Source: Grammothele lineata (lineage: Eukaryota; Basidiomycota; Agaricomycetes; Polyporales; Polyporaceae). From it: a DNA stretch of 64,000 bases. Of this stretch, positions 11,839-24,397 are shown piece by piece (within the stretch, counting starts at the first letter, position 1; every line of letters begins with the position of its first letter). Location of the stretch: assembly GCA_002150815.3 (NCBI GenBank), contig NDFF03000094.1, positions 100,205-164,204 on the forward strand, given 5' to 3'. Made by a program: the position numbers and the translations under genes. Below the pieces are notes generated by a model. That model did no database searches. It worked only from the letters and a program-made list of their open reading frames with translations, and was not told the origin of the DNA.

Positions 11839-12214
11839 CGGCAATCCGTGCCCTCTTGGTTTGACCTGTCCACCACTTCCTGACATGGTTACTGCCATTC
11901 TCCGCCTTCTTCGTGTGCTTAGCCATCTTCAATGCAAACAATCATTAACTTGTCCTACGCAGTATCATTGTACTCTCAGTTGTGCTACTTTGCATGTGCT
12001 CAGAGACGAGATGCGAAACCAATGAGAGCGAGTGGTCGAAGATCTCACGCCTACAGGGATTCGTCATAACGTTTGCTTTGAGGATGGCATACGAGACGAA
12101 TTCTATAGAAGGTACCAAGAGGTCTAGGTATCGTACAAAGTCATGTTCACGTAGATTCAGTCCATTAACGATATCTTAGGTTACGCGTGACAAAATGAGC
12201 GACTAGGGACATTG
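11839..12214. other. Intergenic between convergent genes
   Basis: These 376 bases lie between the stops of phosphoketolase and the ABC transporter. Nothing beyond presumed 3' untranslated sequence was seen. Confidence 0.5.
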
Positions 12215-15200
12215 CTACTTGCGACGCCTGAGCGAGCCGAGAAGGCTACCTGTGCGAACGCGGAACATGTACGTGAAGATGTAAACGCATACGATCTAAT
12301 AGAAAGGACAGTCAGCAACGCGCCCTCGAGCGATGAACGGAAGGGAAAAAATCTCACGTTGAAGGCGACAAAGGCCACGAAGATGCCAAAATCGCGCCAG
12401 TGGTTGTCGTAGAAGATGTTGAACGTGTTGCCGAGGAACGCGTCCGTCGTCGCGAACGAGCAGTACTGGCACGCGCTCGTCGCGTTCGGGTTCGTGAGGT
12501 ACCCGCCCGCGCTTGCGATGTACGGCTCCATGTATTGGGAGCACGTCTGCCCCGAGGGAGGGGTGATGGAGACGTACTCGACGGCGGAGCACTGGATTTC
12601 TGTGCGTCCGATCGCTTGGCCGAGGAGTGCTTCCACGAGGTAGGTGTACGGCGAGAGGTGGTACATCCAGCGCCACCAGCCGAGGAGGCTGAAGGGCTGC
12701 AGGACGCCGTTGCTGTATGTAGCGTGTCAGCTAAAAGTAGGACGAACATAGCACGAACACATACAAAGTAAGCACGAATGAAAAGAGGAAGCTGAAGAGG
12801 AGCGCGGCTATCTCCGCATTCGGAGCCATCGCTGCAACAGCCTACGAAGGAACGAAATGCCTTAGCGTTCGTACAATGAACAGTATACATTGCGATGCCC
12901 ATACCTGTCCGATGGACGTGTAGTAAAGCGGAAGGATAACGCCCATGACCAAGTATGTGAAGCCGGCGCGCGACGTGGGGAAGCCGACGGTCCAGTACCA
13001 GCAGAGGAAATAGAGCGACGCGCCAACGATGTTCCACGGGATCTCAACGAGGATTTGGGACGTAACAAGAGCGGTCCAGCTGTACATCCTGCTGTGGCGC
13101 TCGCGCACCTCGTAGATCTTGCGCATGTCTATGAACTTGACCTGAAGCTGGTTCGCGATGGCGACGCTGATCATCAGAGACATGAAGATCGCCTGAGCGC
13201 ACGTTGTTATCATAATGAAAAGATCTTTGCAGAGAAGGAAGCTTACAAAAAGGTGGTTCTGAGTGCCTTGGATGGTCGTCTTGGCTTGGTAGAATGAGAA
13301 GCCGATGAGGAGGGCACCGCCGATGTTAAGCCCAATCTTGGATAACAAATAGGTCGGGTCTCGCCAGTGAGCCTCAGCGTCGCGCTTGGCGAGAAGACCC
13401 AACTGATACTGCCATGACGTAGGGAAGTCGCTCTTGAACCGCGATACCACTGGGGGCTTGCTCCGACCTTCGGCATGAATCGCTTCCAGTTCGTCCTGAA
13501 CCTGTGTTGCTTCGGGAGAGACCTTCCACGCTGCATGCCAGTCGATGTCCGTAGAGGCAGTCGCCCCCGCGCCGATAGCCTCGAGAATGTACTCAGCGCT
13601 ACATGATATTCGTCAGTTTTCCAGACGAAACCATTCTAACTCAATACGCACGGGTTCTCGGCGTCACCGCACTTTCGCGCGCCGTTACGTTCGAAGTAGT
13701 CGATGAGCATGTTGGACCTTTCACCGATGTCGCCGAAGTACACAGTCTGTCCACCCTTGCGGAGAAGCAGCAGCCGATCGAACACCTGGAAGAGCTCAGC
13801 AGACGGCTGGTGGATCGTGCACACGATCGCCTGCCCGCTGTCGGCCAGCTCGCGGAGGAAGCTCGTAATCGCCCATGCGCTTTGGGAGTCAAGCCCGGAC
13901 GTTGGCTCGTCAAGGAAGATGAGCGACGGCTTCGCAACGAGCTCGACGGCGATGGTGGTGCGCTTCCGGTGCTCAACGCCGAGCGAGCCGACGATAGCGT
14001 CGCCATAGGATTCAAGACCACACATCTTCAGGACGGTCTCGACGCTGCATGAGGGTGGAGTTAACACGACAATCTTCCTAGCGCTCTATCAGGAGGGTAC
14101 GTACTAAGCCTTCTTCTCGTCGAACGGCACGGACTGCGGTTGACGAAGGGATGCTGAGAAGAGTAATGCCTCGCGAACCGTGGACGTCGGTAGGTGAGTG
14201 TCCATCTGCTGGCAGTATCCACTGTAGAATGTATGACACGGCATCAGCACAGGACGGGGAGTTTACGACATTCTGCAGTACTCACGTATGAGCCTGGAAA
14301 TCGCTCGGGAGCGGATGCCCGTTCATGAACCTGTCTCCAGTGACTACGCCGCCCGTCGTACGCTCCGCGAGCACGTTGAGAAGCGTTGTCTTGCCTGCAC
14401 CTGACTCGCCCATGAGAGCAGTCAGCTTTCCGGGACGCACGTAACCTGAGACATCGTCTAGGAGCTTGCGAGTGCCCTTGTCAACCGGAACGACGTATTG
14501 CAAGTGCTGGAAAGAGAACACTTCGCCTGCAGCCGTCGCAGCGAGTCCCTGAGTAGCGCTTCCGTTCTCGGCACGTCCAACGCGGGAGGTTTCGTTGCGG
14601 CCCTTCTCCTCGTCCGCTACGCCTTCCTTTTCGGCGGCGGCGACAGCGTCAGATTTGGAACCGCGCTTGAAAAGCATGACGCTCGTGTCACCAGCCAGGC
14701 TTTGATTGAACTCAGTGAGGATGAGGAGAACGGAAATGAAGCCGACCGCGAAGGCGCAGACGATCCCGAAATTCTGTGAGTCGTAAATCGTCAAAAAGTA
14801 TGGATTTAAGTGGGGTGGTATACGCACCCGCCACAAATGGGAGTGTGAGTAGTTGTATGCCAGCGACAGGTAGTCGGACCCCGCGACCGTGAGCGAGCCG
14901 GGTACCGAACCGACTGTCGAACACACTTGGTTCTCGAGCGATACGTTGGCGTACGCGGGTCCTTGCGGGACAAGCGTGGCACACTCGGCGTTGATGTTGT
15001 AGAACTCGTTGGCCATCATCGCTTCAAATCCGTAACGCAGGGGCTATGTGGAGATCAGAGACGTGGGGAGAAAGTTCAGCGTCACCACTCACGTTTATGT
15101 AGATGATCCACTTCAGCGCCCCGATCATGTAAGGCTGCGGCAGCGAATAGCCGGTATAGAGGATGAGGATCAAAGTACTGAGACCAGCGACGGCTGTAGC

Positions 15201-17460
15201 AGGAGCAGGGCTCTTGAATGCAGCGGCGAGAGTACGGAACCAAGCCTTCATCGTGATCGTGCTGACGAAAGAGAGAAGGAGGAACGTACTGCAGAACCAG
15301 TTAGCCTCCAAATCAAAGACCAGTCTGATTGATCATGCTCACAAGAATTGTCCAGCGGTTGCTTGCAGCCCAACAAGAAAGTAGATGACCACACCGAACA
15401 CGACCTGTGTCAGGAGCGAGATCGGCACATCCACGAGCGTGAGGGCGAGCGACTCGACGAATGGGTGATACATCGCCGCGCGCGACTGCCGGTGAACGAT
15501 CGGCCGCTGCGAGAACAACGCTGGAATCTCTGCCATAGTCGACAGCGCGGCGAACAACAACGCGAAGAAAAGCACGCCTCCCCGAGAGAAGAAGGTGGCG
15601 GTGTTGTTCGCAAGACGGAGGAAGACAGTGCCCATGATGATTGCCTGGAGCACAAACGAGGCGAGCTGGATGGCCTGTGCGGTCATGTCGCCCCGGAGGA
15701 TCTGTACTCTGCGGCGCATGAGCGCACGCGCCTGCATCGGGATCGAGACGATGTATGGGCTCTTGGGGTTCGTTCGCTTGGCGTGTTCGGCGCGAACGCT
15801 CTGCTTGTAGTACGTCACGCGCTCGGGCTTGCCGACGAAGTGCTCCTGGTAGGCGGCCATGTCCACTCGGTTGAGCTGCGCAAGCTCAGAGTTGCGCCAG
15901 TGCGCGACGAATTCATCGGCGGTGCGTGGAACGCGGTGCTCATACCCCTGGCGGACGATGCGACCGTTAGGGTCGGTGACTAGAGGACGTGTCAATAAGT
16001 AAACCCATCCGAAGACCGCGGTCGGCACACGTACCTGCGACGAGGAAGTCCGCGGTCGTCTGTCGGTTGGCAGGCTCGTAACCCATATCGATGAAGTACT
16101 GTCTGGCTCGGTTCGCGGGGCCGAAGTACACTTGCTTGCCCTCATAGATGACGCAGACTTTATCGAAGGTCTCGTACAATTGTTCTCCGGCTTGGTAAAT
16201 TGCAACAATGGTAGACTGACGGCCAATGTCGGTGGAGATTCGGAGGGCTTGAACGAACTCAAGAGCGGTGGACGCGCTGATGGTGCGAGGTTAGCAAGAA
16301 AACGGAGGATATTAAATCAAGGTACGCACTCCAGACCGCGAGTAGAGTTGTCCCAGGACATCAGAAGCCCACGAGTGACCAGTGCCTCGCCAATAGAAAC
16401 ACGCTTCTTCTCACCACCCGAGACGCCACGGACTGCGGCATCTCCAACGAGCGTATTCTTGACGTGCCGGAGGCCAAAGACCGTTTGTATCACTTCTGTA
16501 ATCTGGGAGATATGTTGCTCGCGCGACATGTCGTCGATCCGCTGACGGGGTGTCCGCGTCTCCGCTGCGAAGCGGAGCGTCTGGTCAACTGTTAGGGTGG
16601 GGAAGTGAACGTCGTCCTCCGGACAGTACTGCACGTCCCCGCGGTAGTGGGCTTCAATTTGCTCTGGGGGAAGCGAGTCGTACCAGACCTCGCCCTCGAC
16701 TTTATGGAACTCGTGGCGCTGGTTGGCAAGCACCTTCAGGAGGGTACTACATCCGGCACCGGGGCGTCCGAGCACCACTACATTCGCGATAGCGAGTCTT
16801 AAGCCTTCGAGTTACAAAGACAAAGGAAATTACTTACAAAGCATCTCTCCTGGCTGAACGACCCCCTCGAACCCACTCAGAATGTCGCGCGTGGTGGGAT
16901 GCAGTTGGTCCCGAAAGGATTTGAGGAGGTTGAGGGGGTTGAGCACAGAGCTGAGGGTAGGCTGATACGATGCGGATGCACCCAGCCCAACAACGCGAAG
17001 GTCCTTGAAAACGACTCCGAGTTCCCTCCGCTTGATATCGGACTCGTCGAGTCTAGACAGACCGTTGAGGATCAACGCAAGAAAGCAGCGGTTTGAACTC
17101 TACGTACCGTTTGATGACATGCCTGAGTGTCTTCTCGAGGTCAAATGGCCCTTCGTCGAAGGCGATAGTAGTGTCGGAGGCGGTAGAGTGAACGGTTCCC
17201 CGCTGGCCGCCTTGTGACTGCCTCGACAAGGTCCTGCGAAGAATCTCGACGCCCGCCGGGTCGAAAAATCCTATATCGACATGCGAGCCAGAAGAAAGCT
17301 GTCGAGAGAGCGGTGCGCCGCGCGTGTCATGAACGGGAGAAGTCTTGTTTGCAGGATCCGTAGAATGACGGTGGTTGAACGAGGCAAGGTCTGTAGCGGT
17401 TGGCAGCTCTGGGACGTTGTCCTGATTCTCGGAGGATTCTAGTTGAGAAGTGCTGGTCAT
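12215..17460 (-). CDS. Full-size PDR-type ABC transporter (ABCG, drug efflux)
   Basis: This is a plasma-membrane ATP-driven pump of the fungal pleiotropic drug resistance group, in the NBD-TMD-NBD-TMD order. Fifteen exons, from 17460-17108 down to 12295-12215, give 1485 residues with all phases closing. NBD1 has the degenerate PDR motifs: Walker [10 protein letters not shown] with Cys in place of Lys, signature [16 protein letters not shown], and WDNSTRGLD in the Walker B/D-loop region. NBD2 has canonical Walker [13 protein letters not shown], a degenerate signature ([15 protein letters not shown]) and Walker [15 protein letters not shown]. This asymmetry is normal for PDR pumps, which keep one working ATP site. 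The membrane halves show six-helix patterns, and the large last extracellular loop carries several Cys (TCSQY, CQYCSF). The last exon ends [15 protein letters not shown]. The N-terminal 100 residues are Ser-rich and probably phosphorylated. Substrates cannot be told from sequence. Confidence 0.95.
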
Positions 17461-19124
17461 TTAGAGAGAATATACGGTAGAGTGTACGATGAAAGAGGGA
17501 CGGGATGGCAGCGACATTCTGAGATCTGGAGAAGGAATACTAATATAGGTCTGGGCAAGGTACCCCAAGGTCATCGAGCCAGCGGCTTCGGAGGTCCGGG
17601 AGGACGGAGAGGGACATCGCGTAAGACCAGATGCAGTTCGTAGGGTGAGATAACGTTGGCCGCCCCGAGCTGTACTTACCACTATGCCGTAACTGTAAGA
17701 CGAGAACACGTCAGATTGGGAAGCTACGATGATATTCACAACAAGGCTGATAGTTGTCGCCTGCCGCGCCCGTACCAGTACGAGAGCAGTCTTACGCCAT
17801 GGCGGTTGTGGCATAAATATCATGTGATTCCGGGGGCCATTGAACCGCTTACGATGTCTCCATTATGATTCCCCCGCGCCGCGTCGAAGGGCGGAAACAA
17901 GGGTGTCACCTGTTCAACGTCCAACTTACTACCCGAATGATTGCTGGACAGAGGTTAAGGTGAGGTGGTTTTCTCATTAGCCCCCTGTTTTAGACCCGGA
18001 CGCTTCTTAGCAAGTACTTACCCGTTCCACGCTACTACCTCCGCCACCTCCCGGACCTCTACCTTGAGACCAGAAATTCACTAAGAAATGTGGAATGAAG
18101 AATACAAAACACAATGTTGGGGGTCACGAATGGCGTAGGGGGAGCAAGTTCAACGCTCACGAGCAAGTCATGATGCTCGAGTCTACGATACCTAAATGTA
18201 CGTCACCCGCGTGTGTTGAATCGGGGCCCGAAACGCCAGATGTGGAAGAGATAGGATGCTGTGCATCTCGGGCGGGCTCTGCAAGGGGTTGCGTGGCAGG
18301 TCGGCATCCGCCTGCCGCATGTCCCCGAAGACCGCACGCCGCGGCAACCAAGAGCGATTGATTTTCTAGGCGTTGCCTGGCGTCGCTGGCGGTTGTTGGC
18401 GCAGTCTATGCACCTGCATAGAAATTTGAAAACCGATGCACTCCCGGATGGTTCGACGGGCTCGTGCGCCGCAGTCTGAGGCTCCGTCTTCAAAACTTCA
18501 GCATGCAATGCGCGTTCTTCAGGATTTGAGTCTGGCGGTTTGGGACGACGAGATCAAGACAGTGCAAATGAGCAACGCAGATCGGTAAGCCCCGACATCA
18601 TACGAGAGCATTTTCACGGATGCAACAGTCCTTGTCCGTGCGATTGTCGAAAACTTGTGCTGGGTAGAGCAGCGGAGTGACGGAAGACGGAAGACGGAAG
18701 GAGGATGTGCTGTATCTCCAGATCTAGATCAACCAGCGTGAGAAAGTTTACGTCGCCTGGCGCCTGTCGGCCCGCCCGTGCCTCGCTACTGTACAAGTTA
18801 TATTGCTAAACCCAGCAACGCCGCCAGTTGATGAACCTCGAAATAGAACTATGCGTCGCACCAGACCGGACTCAGACACTCGCAGATCTAGAGTAAGTAC
18901 TAGTATTTGATCTAAATCGACGAAACGACTCGGGGAACAACAACATCCCGAGCCTACCATGACACCGTTCCGAGTCGTCGAATGATTAGTAGGCACTTTT
19001 TCCAGCCACCCATGACACCAACACGAGTTTGAATGCCCTTTCATTCAGTACTGACACCCTCCAACTCAGTGCCGTGACCCTGTACAACAAACGGCCGGCG
19101 CTATATCGTGTTACCTGCTCATAC
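17461..19124. other. Intergenic, upstream of the PDR transporter
   Basis: This is 1.66 kb between two minus-strand genes. It should contain the transporter promoter. No convincing gene was found. A CATAAATATCATG sequence near 17813 is A/T-rich but some 350 bases from the start codon, so its role is unclear. I did not see the yeast Pdr1/Pdr3 box TCCGYGGA. Confidence 0.5.
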
Positions 19125-21034
19125 CTACCACGTAATGTCCTCCAAACCCTGCTTTGCGACCCCCCATTGGTTGTCAAAGTTCTCAGTCCATTGCCATTCC
19201 CACATGCGCCGAATCGCTTCCCCAAGCACATCCAGTTTCTCCCGCTCTGTGAGCTCGTCTCCGGGCGAGCCGTCGAAATACCCTGGCGCGTTGAACTCGT
19301 ACATCAACCCAACGTCGCGTGCGCGCCGCGAGATGTCGAGCGCGAAGCTCAGCCTGACGCGCTCGTACAGTCGTAGCACAGCGGAGACGTGTCGGGGAGA
19401 CACGCGAGGGTCTACAAGAAGCCTGCCAAGAATGTACGCGTCCTGCGACCGATATGCGTGGGTGAAGATCGAACGGCACGCTTTTGAGCGACATCTCACC
19501 TCTATCGCCTGTCCGCCTCCTGCGCCAAAGTTCGGGGGCATCGCGTGCATCTGGACGAGGCGATTCAGTGATCGTGTAACTCAGCCCCGATTTTTGGCGC
19601 ATACTGCATCGCCCAACAGGGCCACATTCTCGGACACAGCAAACGGGAGGTTGTCGACGATATGAATCGCCCATCGAGTAGGGTTTCCAGCACACTAGGG
19701 CCACGATCCAACAAGGTCAGCTTCATCCAGTGCGAACTATGCACAAAGACCATTACCTCGATCATCTGCTGCACCTCAGGCTCCCAGCCAGAGAATTGGG
19801 CGACAAACTCCTCTCTCGGGACCTCGGAAACCCAGCTCCCCTTGTAGGGGGTGCCTTCCCCACCAGGCGTTCGACAAATGGCCACAAAGTTAAGGAATTT
19901 GCCACCCGATATTTGATATGTGATAATGTGCTAGGGCGCGCTTGTATGAACAGACACGATAGTAGTCGCTTGAAGTTGAATTGATAATTTACCTTGCCCT
20001 TTCCTGAGTACTACCGAAGATGAGCTGATGAGAACGGACCTGAGAGGGCCAATACAACAGCACCATGGATACTCACACAGAGTATTGCACCAATACTGGC
20101 GGTTGTATGGTTCGGGTTCAGAGCGTAGAGCTTCTCAGTTGGTATAAGGCACCTGTAAGACGTAACCCCTGTCCATATGGGATCCGCGGCTTTGCATCGC
20201 GGACATTCTGTTCGCTGGACATCTGAGGTGTCACATTCGCTCTTGTGCGCTCGCTCATACATACATTCGCGCGTTACAGAGTGGATCCCGTCTGCGCCGA
20301 CAAGCACATCGGCGCGTGCCGTTGTTCCGTCAGCAAAGTACAGGATCAGCCGCTGTTGTTGAGGGTCTTCGTACGTGGCGCGCTCGTACCGGACAAGCCG
20401 CTTAGACGTGTGAAGGGCATGACTCGGAGGGAGGTTGCGGAGGAAGACATCGATCATATCTTTCCTATGCATCGTGGTGGAACCAGCTGATGTGGGAGTA
20501 TATGACCCAAAATCAGTGCAAGCCCGTTTTTGAATGTACTGCACTGCCATAACTCACAAGGCGCAAGAACGCGAGCGTACTCGTAACCTTCGCTGTGCTG
20601 ATTTGCCTTCCTGGCGACAAATGCAGGTTCTGAAATGCGACCCTATTCAGAAGACTCGCCAAGTGGCGGAGGGATGGAGCATACACTCACTAAAGCCAAG
20701 GCTGTCGGACGTTGTTTGAGATGCCCCAACAGAAACGTCCTGGAGCAGATCGTACAAGGATAGGTGGCGCATTACGTCCCAGGTGCGCGGCCACACCGTG
20801 ATACCAGCTCCCACTGTGCGTACTTCAGGATCCGCCTCGTATATGTCAACTTGAACCGCCGTGTCTGGAGTGCTGTACTTCCCAAGGGTGCTCGCTAATG
20901 TAAGCCCTGCAATACCTCCACCACTGCGCGCCGTTTCGAAAGTGTTCGGCATATGAAGTAGAGGAGGCGTACCATATTGCGATCTGGAGCCTACCAGCCG
21001 GAGAGTTCTCGACTTGAGGCTTGGCCCCCGCCAT
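19125..21034 (-). CDS. FAD-dependent monooxygenase, salicylate hydroxylase-like
   Basis: This is a single-component flavoprotein hydroxylase of aromatic or polyketide-like substrates using NAD(P)H. Eight exons (21034-20973, 20923-20691, 20543-20077, 20010-19993, 19930-19757, 19694-19605, 19550-19500, 19442-19125) give 470 residues. Landmarks are LQIAICGGGIAGLTLA (Rossmann FAD site, GxGxxG with Gly-rich variant), GAGITVWPRTWDVM, VLVGADGIHS (the DG motif) and ALLGDAMHAMPPNFGAGGGQ (second FAD motif GD). The fourth exon is only 18 bases and encodes YSGKGK; without it the frame fails and the usual GK motif is lost. The start at 21034 gives the shortest normal Rossmann lead-in. The second intron, 147 bases, is the least certain splice. 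A paralogue sits at 40776-42600. The substrate is unknown. Confidence 0.88.
19993..20010 (-). other. 18-base micro-exon in FAD monooxygenase 1
   Basis: The exon reads TAC TCA GGA AAG GGC AAG on the minus strand, flanked by acceptor GTAG and donor GTAAAT. It supplies YSGKGK before HIITYQISGGKFLNFVAI. The paralogue has an exon of the same length at the same place. Confidence 0.8.
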
Positions 21035-21907
21035 GGGTCTCTAACAAGGCTAAGCGGGCTAGACATTCATTATCCGTCACGGGTATTTCCCAAGTATGTC
21101 TCTGTATCGCCGAGGTTCTCACGGGAATCATGTGTACTCTATGTGCGCGTAGTACTGGGTGGATTGCGATGCGATGACATACGTAGAACATGGTGACCTT
21201 CAAGCTGCGGCGAAAGCTTGGGAGTGCTGGTAGTCATGCATCGAGCTCGTAAAACACGTAGATTACTGCTGAAAGCCCGTTGTGCAGACGGAGATATTCG
21301 GAGATAAACTCATGAGAAATGTCCAGCGAGCGTTGGTGGAAGCGCAGAGATAACTTTTCGATCCGCGTAGACGCCAATACTCGCGGATTCGTCAAGTCCG
21401 ATTCCTTCGGAACCCGGGTAGTAATGGTATCCCCCTCTGCACGAGTCTGGCATTAATATTGAATGGTTTGCTCTCGAGTCCCTAACGATGTGTTTTCGCC
21501 AGCTAGGCCACTGGCCACCGTAATGTTTCTTCGAACGTAGTACACGAGGAACGAAGAAGGATTCCAGTCAGCGTGCGTGGCTACGTCCCAGATCGCCAGG
21601 GGCTGCGATGCCGCATCCCGCACTGACCACCGGTCCTTGTGCCGAGTACCATAGAAAGGTCTGCGCTAGGACGAGTCGCTAAAGAAGCCGAACGCATGAG
21701 CAGCTCGCAACTTTTCCTACGCTCTCCCTCCGCCCAGAACATATCCAGGTGATGATTTCCCGCTCTAGGGGCTGCCAGAGGCCAACCGCGCCGGAGGTAC
21801 TCAACCCAAGGGCCATGTAGAGGTCTGCGCCGTCAGCTACTGGGCAGGGTTCACGTAGTAGAGCGCACATCAATCCTTCCCATCAGCAACGCGCGGAATT
21901 GGTCTGC
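21035..21907. other. Intergenic
   Basis: These 873 bases lie upstream of the FAD monooxygenase. No gene-like reading was found. It presumably includes that gene's promoter. Confidence 0.45.
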
Positions 21908-22533
21908 CTACGCCAACGATATCGAGACTTCATAGAGAATTTGGCCCCGCGGCCTGTGGCCTAGCGATCTTGGCATCGAGTTCACGACGCGGGTTTGAGA
22001 TTGAAGTGTATGAGGATCATCACTGACGAAACTACCATACACTGCTGTACCGCTGGAAGGGAATATCGTAGACCATTGTGCCGGAATTTCGAGCAGTAAC
22101 TTAATATGCTGTGAAGTGTCGTTACCAGAACTAACGGCATTAGAAGCTGCGTCTCTATCAGCATAACTTCGAGCCTCATCCTCGGGCACGAACGGAACAC
22201 CAACCTCATATGATGATTCCTAAGCCTCGGACGAGGAAAGTTATATGCAACAATTCCGGTAGTGAACAGTTGGGATCTGGTTCTTACGATGTCGAAGGCA
22301 TGGACGGCAACCAGTGGGCGAAGGGCGTGTGTACGATTGGCGTCGATATTTTTGGAGGATGGGTGAGGAACGACCAGCAAAGAACCCCAACGTATGTTGG
22401 ACAGCATCCGCGTATACGCGATGGAGTTGGGGAAGAGGTCGTGAAATTCAACGGGACGCAGCCCCGTACGCGAGCTCGCCGGCGGCGTCAAATCACATGC
22501 GCCTTCCTTTCCCCATGATCGCATGGGTGGCAT
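21908..22533 (-). CDS. Possible two-exon gene, unknown product
   Basis: Two minus-strand exons, 22533-22288 and 22219-21908, join in phase through a 68-base intron with a good donor (GTAAGA) and acceptor (CTTAG) and give 185 residues. The second exon has balanced, protein-like composition (EDEARSYADRDAASNAVSS, then PSSGTAVYGSFVSDDPH), while the first is less convincing. No family is recognised and no membrane segment is seen. It starts only 113 bases from the SCP2 gene on the other strand, so part of the call may be promoter DNA. It may equally be a chance reading. Confidence 0.3.
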
Positions 22534-22587
22534 ACATCATCGCGGGGAAATGCGCCCAACGCCCACACCCCCCTTCTTCTTTCTCCA

Positions 22588-22593
22588 TATAAA
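22588..22593 (+). promoter_or_regulatory. TATA box of the SCP2 gene
   Basis: TATAAA occurs 53 bases before the ATG at 22646, directly after a C/T-rich tract (about 22566-22586). This is the layout of strongly expressed fungal genes. Confidence 0.6.
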
Positions 22594-22645
22594 CCTGCTG
22601 GACGTAGCTTTCTCTTCTACTCGTGCCACGTACCCGTAAGACGCC

Positions 22646-23207
22646 ATGTCTGATATCAAGGTCGACGGTTTCAAGGTACGTACTCCGTGTCTTCGGTACA
22701 GACCGAACAGCTTAATGGTGCTCTACTCTACATAGGCTTCTGAGATCCTCGCTGCGCTGGCAGAGGTCTTCAACAACTACAGCGAGCAGGAGAAGAAGAG
22801 CCAGATCAAGAAGGTACGAGTCCCTCACTATGACCGCTCGCGACGTGTTGACCAGGCCGTTGCCCCTCTAGACCAACGGAATCTTCGAAATGCGCGTGAA
22901 GAACGCCGAGGGCAAGGAGGGCGTCTGGACCATTGACCTGAAGAACACTGGCACTGTCTACAAGGGCGAACCCAAGCAGAAGGCGAACGTTACTATCATC
23001 CTCTCTGACGAGACCTTCACCCAGTTGGCGGAGGGCAAGCTTGACGGTCAGAAAGCGTTCATGAGCGGCAAGTTGAAGACGAAGGGTAACATGATGTTCG
23101 CTACCAAGCTCGACGGTGTTCTGAAGGTACGTTTTGACTGCATTGTTCATTATCACTTATGGCTGACGCGGCACGTTCAGGCCGCGAAGGCGAAGGCGAA
23201 GCTGTAA
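22646..23207 (+). CDS. Sterol carrier protein 2 (SCP2) domain protein, peroxisomal
   Basis: Four exons (22646-22675, 22736-22813, 22872-23126, 23181-23207) give 129 residues, a stand-alone SCP2 domain. It binds lipids or acyl-CoA in a hydrophobic tunnel and is linked to peroxisomal lipid metabolism. Visible family features are FNNYSEQEKKSQIKKTNGIFEM at the start, EGVWTIDLKNTG, ILSDETFTQLAEGKLDGQKAF and MSGKLKTKGNMMFATKLDGVL. The last exon, nine codons including the stop, adds AAKAKAKL; the final AKL is a type 1 peroxisomal targeting signal. The first exon has only ten codons. A TATA box and C/T tract sit right upstream. It is convergent with the aldolase gene, with 118 bases between the stops. 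Confidence 0.95.
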
Positions 23208-23325
23208 AACATGCCCGTACTCACACCATTCTCTATGTTATGATTTAATACATTGTATTCGGGTATACCCATCTTACACGAACGAAATAAAACGTCTGAT
23301 TCATGCGTTTGCACAACCAAGTTGC

Positions 23326-24397
23326 CTACAAGGTCTTCTCCAGGGCTATCAGCTCTTCCAGTTTGGCACTGGCTGCTGGGCCCAACACCTCTAAATCCCT
23401 CGGAGTCAACGGCCCCCTCACGTTCACGGACCCATAGCCGAAATGCTTCGACACGACCGCCTTGATTCCCGCAATGCTGCCCAACTTCTGCAGCTCCCAG
23501 TCCGCACATGCCAGCAGCGCTTGCAGCTTTTGCGCCTCGGCCAACTTGCCCTCCTTCCACAGCTTATAAAATTCCGCGTGCGCTTTGGGCGCAACGTTTG
23601 GAAGCGCACCAATGATACCGGCACTGCCGACGACGAGGCCTTGCAGAAAAACTGACGAAGAACCGGGGAAGGCGGCGAACTTGGAGGCGGGGAGTGACGC
23701 GGTGAGACGATTCAGCTTCCCTACATCGGCGCAGGAGAGCTTAGTGCCGACAATGTTGGGGTGCTGACCAAGCTCGGCGATGATGTCAGAGTCGAGGTTG
23801 AGCCCCGCGGTCACCACGGGGAAGTTGTAGATCATGGTCGGGATGGGAGACGCGTCTGCGACCTATGCGAGTAGACCGTGCTCAGGGGAGAGTGGAGGAG
23901 AACTAGAAGGGGTCGACACGTACGTCTCGGTGGAACTTCAATATCCGCTCCTTCGTCATCTGGTTCGGCCACACACCCGGGGTGAGGACAAGGGCGTGCG
24001 ATGCCCCCGCCTCCTTCGCGTCCGCGCAGAGCTTCTTAGTCTCCCTCGTGGACTGCCCACCCGTCCCGGCAATGACGAGAACGTTCTGAAAACCGTTCTC
24101 ATCAAGGGTATCGCGGGTGAGGCGGATCGCGGCCTTGCGTTCGTCGTGGGAGAGGTGCTGTGCCTCTCCGTTGCTGCCCTGTACGAGGATTCCCGTCACA
24201 CCTCCCTGAAACACAAGGTGACAGAATGTCAGTATCGAAGAGAAACTTGTCTCGGGGAGGAGGTCCGGACTGACCTGGGCGAGGCGGAGGACGTGAGCCT
24301 TGATAGATGGGACATCAAGATCTTCGTTCTCGTCGAAGAAGAGGACCGCAGGGACGTAGATGCCAGAGGGTGGAGGTGAGCTGTTCGTGCTTGCCAT
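23326..24397 (-). CDS. DapA/HOGA-family class I aldolase (dihydrodipicolinate synthase-like)
   Basis: This is a Schiff-base (beta/alpha)8 aldolase of the dihydrodipicolinate synthase family. In fungi such proteins act on 2-oxo acids such as 4-hydroxy-2-oxoglutarate or keto-deoxy sugars rather than in lysine synthesis, because fungi make lysine through aminoadipate. Three exons (24397-24275, 24205-23924, 23862-23326) give 313 residues. Motifs are GVTGILVQGSNGEAQHLS (substrate loop), VLVIAGTGG, MIYNFPV with the catalytic Tyr (about residue 147) and IVGTKLSCAD with the Schiff-base Lys (about residue 176). The first intron is 69 bases and has no stop in frame; the 5' part of the gene therefore also reads as one open frame. 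The exact substrate cannot be assigned. Confidence 0.9.
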
